The notes under the pieces were generated by a model. It was not told the DNA's origin. It saw nothing but the letters and a program-made list of their open reading frames with translations, and made no database searches. Source: JAGOEF01 sp964511665 (GTDB lineage: Bacteria > Bacteroidota > Bacteroidia > Bacteroidales > ML635J-15). From it: a DNA stretch of 26,818 nt. Shown piece after piece: positions 24,958 to 26,818 of the stretch. The stretch covers positions 1 to 26,818 of the forward strand of contig CAZEHA010000046.1 in the NCBI GenBank assembly GCA_964511665.1, written 5' to 3'. The position numbers and the translations under genes were made by a program. Positions within the stretch are counted from its first letter, which is position 1. Each line of letters starts with the position of its first letter.

Positions 24958-25314
24958 ATGAAATACATCTTAACATCAAAAAAAGAATTGCAGAAAATCA
25001 TCCGAAAAGAGGTTGAAGAACTGCTCGTTAACGAAATGAAAAAACAGCCCGAAGCAGAACCCAAACATCCCCTCGACGACTATTTGAATGCCAGTGAAGC
25101 AGCCAAGTTTTTGAGGATTTCGATTACTACCTTGTATGGAATGTCTTCAAAAAGGCAGGTAGCTTTTAAAAAACAAGGCAAAAAACTCTATTTCAGCCGA
25201 GAGGACTTGTTGAAATGGTTGGAGCAAAATAATTGCGAGAACTTACCATTCAACGCTGAGCCCTTGGCAAACGAGGAAACAAGCAATGACAGAAAGGACC
25301 AATCATGTTTATAG
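24958..25314 (+). CDS. Excisionase-type helix-turn-helix (HTH_17) protein
   Basis: 118 residues from the ATG at 24958. The frame continues upstream to a GTG at 24922, but the added residues (MFYLCSYKNLTP) look unlike protein of this family. Residues 5-30 are a charged helix, perhaps a coiled coil. Residues 39-90 are the winged helix-turn-helix: YLNASEAAKFLRISITTLYG with wing KKQGKKLYFSREDLLKWLEQ. Members on Bacteroidota mobile elements act as excision or regulatory factors that bind short direct repeats. The decamers at 24861-24890 are a natural target. It overlaps the DUF3987 gene by 10 bases (ATGTTTATAG), so the two are translationally coupled. Confidence 0.88.
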   Translation: MKYILTSKKELQKIIRKEVEELLVNEMKKQPEAEPKHPLDDYLNASEAAKFLRISITTLYGMSSKRQVAFKKQGKKLYFSREDLLKWLEQNNCENLPFNAEPLANEETSNDRKDQSCL

Positions 25315-26717
25315 ATTATAATAGACAAAGCCCAGCCGTTCAGGAGGATATTTTCGTTATGCCTAAATCAGTGGAACATATATCCGAAGAATTTAAAGCG
25401 GAGATTTATAAACATCTGCCATCGTTGCTGTCGCAGGCTTGTGAATTATTCGACGACCCTAAAGAAAAAGACATCATCCTTCTTGGTTCGCTTGCCGTAA
25501 TTTCAGGTTGCCTTCCGAACATCTGCGGTGTTTACGATCGCAGAACTGTTTATCCTCATTTATTTGCTTTTATCGAAGCTCCGGCTGGGTCAGGCAAAGG
25601 CATTTTGCAATGGACCCGAAAACTCGCTGAGGAAATACACAGGGAATTGCGAAGCATCTCGAAACACGATAAAAAAGAATATGAGGTGAAACTACGCGAA
25701 TGGTTTGCAGCACAGAAAAAGAAGGGGAAATCTCCCGACAAAGAGCCTCCTGCAGAACCTATGGATCAGATGTTGCTAATTCCGGCAAACAACAGTGCCA
25801 GTTCGTTTGTACAGTCGCTGGTGGAAAATAGCGGACAAGGAATATTATTCTGCACCGAAGCCGATACATTGGCAAATTCATTATCACAAGACTGGGGTAA
25901 CTACTCTGATGTGCTGAGATGCTCGTTTCATCATGAACCAATAAGTCTTCAGCGAAGAGCCAAAAGGGAATACCTGGAGCTGGAACAGCCCAAAGTTTCT
26001 GTGTTACTTACGGGAACAAAGGGGCAACTTTTCAAGCTTATCCCTGATACCGAAAATGGTTTGTTCAGTAGATTTGCTTTTTACTCCTTTCCGGCTGTTC
26101 CAAAATTTAGAGATGTGTTCGAGGATACCGAACACAAAGCCGAAAACGTGTTTACTGAGCTTGGAAAAAAGATATACGAATACAGAAACCGTTTGCTGAC
26201 GCAGCGTTTTACAATAGAATTACAGTTTAGTCCAAAAGATAAGGAGTATTTCAAAGACTTTTTCAAAAGAGCAATGAGTGAATTGTACAAAGAAATCGGG
26301 GAACAAGGTTTGGCAACAGTAAAACGGTTTGGCTTGATATTATTTCGTATGGCTATGGTTCTTAGTACGCTGAGAATTTTGGATAAAAACATTCCAATAG
26401 AAAGAAAAATGACAATAGATCACAATGATTTTGTAATGGCCAATGAAATCGTATTGTGCCTAATGGGTCATGCCGTAAAGCTCATTGCAGGATGTAAGGA
26501 AGGTAGCAACCGCATTATTCAGCAGAAACGATTGATGATGTTGTTTGATGCATTGCCCGAAAATTTCACCCGCTCAGAAGCCAAAAAGACTGCTGAAAAA
26601 TTTGACATTTCCACTGCAACATGCGACAGATATTTGATTTCGGGCGTCTTTAAGAAGGCCGGACATGGCATATACTCAAAATCAATTGTCAAAAACAATG
26701 ATACGGTGATAACATGA
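25305..26717 (+). CDS. DUF3987-family P-loop protein of mobile elements
   Basis: 470 residues. A P-loop EAPAGSGKG lies at 91-99, with Gly instead of Ser/Thr after the lysine. LLIPANNSASSFVQSLVEN and GILFCTEADTLANSLSQDWG carry the Walker B-like acidic part. QPKVSVLLTGTKGQL and NGLFSRFAFYSFP (about 225-265) are typical of DUF3987, a family related to phage and plasmid primase-helicase-like ATPases. The C-terminal 417-465 looks like a winged helix (LPENFTRSEAKKTAEKFDIS). In Bacteroidota it is usually found beside an HTH_17 gene and before mobilisation genes on integrative elements. The role is probably in element replication or maintenance; this is inferred from association, not shown. It ends inside the 8-base tandem repeat. 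Confidence 0.88.
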   Translation: MFIDYNRQSPAVQEDIFVMPKSVEHISEEFKAEIYKHLPSLLSQACELFDDPKEKDIILLGSLAVISGCLPNICGVYDRRTVYPHLFAFIEAPAGSGKGILQWTRKLAEEIHRELRSISKHDKKEYEVKLREWFAAQKKKGKSPDKEPPAEPMDQMLLIPANNSASSFVQSLVENSGQGILFCTEADTLANSLSQDWGNYSDVLRCSFHHEPISLQRRAKREYLELEQPKVSVLLTGTKGQLFKLIPDTENGLFSRFAFYSFPAVPKFRDVFEDTEHKAENVFTELGKKIYEYRNRLLTQRFTIELQFSPKDKEYFKDFFKRAMSELYKEIGEQGLATVKRFGLILFRMAMVLSTLRILDKNIPIERKMTIDHNDFVMANEIVLCLMGHAVKLIAGCKEGSNRIIQQKRLMMLFDALPENFTRSEAKKTAEKFDISTATCDRYLISGVFKKAGHGIYSKSIVKNNDTVIT

Positions 26718-26739
26718 TAACATGATAATTTGATAATTT
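26708..26739 (+). repeat. 8-base tandem repeat across the DUF3987 stop
   Basis: GATAACAT (26708-26715), GATAACAT (26716-26723), GATAATTT (26724-26731) and GATAATTT (26732-26739) follow without gaps, with a decaying copy GATGATGT to 26747. The DUF3987 stop TGA (26715-26717) is within the second junction. The rest of the window to 26818 shows no gene start that I can support. Confidence 0.75.
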
Positions 26740-26818
26740 GATGATGTTTCGAAAATTGTCAGTATAAACTACTCCCCATTCCTTAGACCACTTTTTTGTA
26801 TTCTTAATTGAAATCGTT

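Noticed and set aside
1..26818. CRISPR array, rRNA operon or insertion sequence
   Set aside because: No regularly spaced repeats with unique spacers, no rRNA sequence, and no transposase gene were found in any frame.

Overview
The window reads as chromosomal DNA of a member of the Bacteroidota (Bacteroidales/Marinilabiliales-like or Cytophaga-like; I cannot name the genus). The evidence is two secreted PKD-repeat proteins with clear C-terminal Por/type IX secretion (T9SS) sorting domains, a SprB-like repeat, FHS-type sugar permease plus ROK kinase, TAnnTTTG-type -7 boxes, absence of Shine-Dalgarno motifs before most starts, and moderately AT-rich, gene-dense DNA.

Layout. (1) 1-1040, minus: 3'-truncated gene for a secreted repeat protein, followed by a 738-base gap that holds a degenerate TTCTG-type repeat patch. 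(2) 1779-7181, minus: a tight four-gene run with 1-27 base junctions, transcribed in the order Big_5-type lipoprotein, GT4 glycosyltransferase, FHS sugar permease, ROK sugar kinase. (3) 7285-8697, plus: thioredoxin-fold protein lacking one of the two redox cysteines; 8755-9351, minus: family 4 uracil-DNA glycosylase. (4) 9476-13354, plus: a three-gene unit of ECF sigma factor, an unusual protein joining a duplicated cytoplasmic motif, one membrane helix, a long linker and a beta-barrel-like C-terminus, and a PKD/SprB-like T9SS cargo protein, closed by a strong terminator at 13437. (5) 13764-17477, plus: a divergent membrane pyrophosphatase and a U32 peptidase-family (RNA hydroxylation type) protein. 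(6) 17481-19919, minus: four-PKD T9SS cargo; 20078-20641, plus: EF-P; 20683-22485, minus: a 600-residue MORN-variant repeat protein. (7) 22680-24508, plus: secreted protein of unknown function and a LuxE/PaaK-like acyl-protein synthetase, each followed by a hairpin terminator. (8) From about 24,570 to the end: the probable edge of an integrated mobile element, with tRNA T-arm-like fragments in inverted orientation, two different sets of short direct repeats, an excisionase-type helix-turn-helix protein and a DUF3987 ATPase whose stop codon lies inside an 8-base tandem repeat. No integrase is present in the window.

The part I consider most likely to be a poorly described system is 9476-13354. 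The middle protein could physically connect a cytoplasmic sigma factor to an outer-membrane barrel in one polypeptide, and so couple the state of the outer membrane to transcription of the T9SS cargo gene beside it. This is inference from architecture. The mobile-element edge and the pyrophosphatase variant come next.
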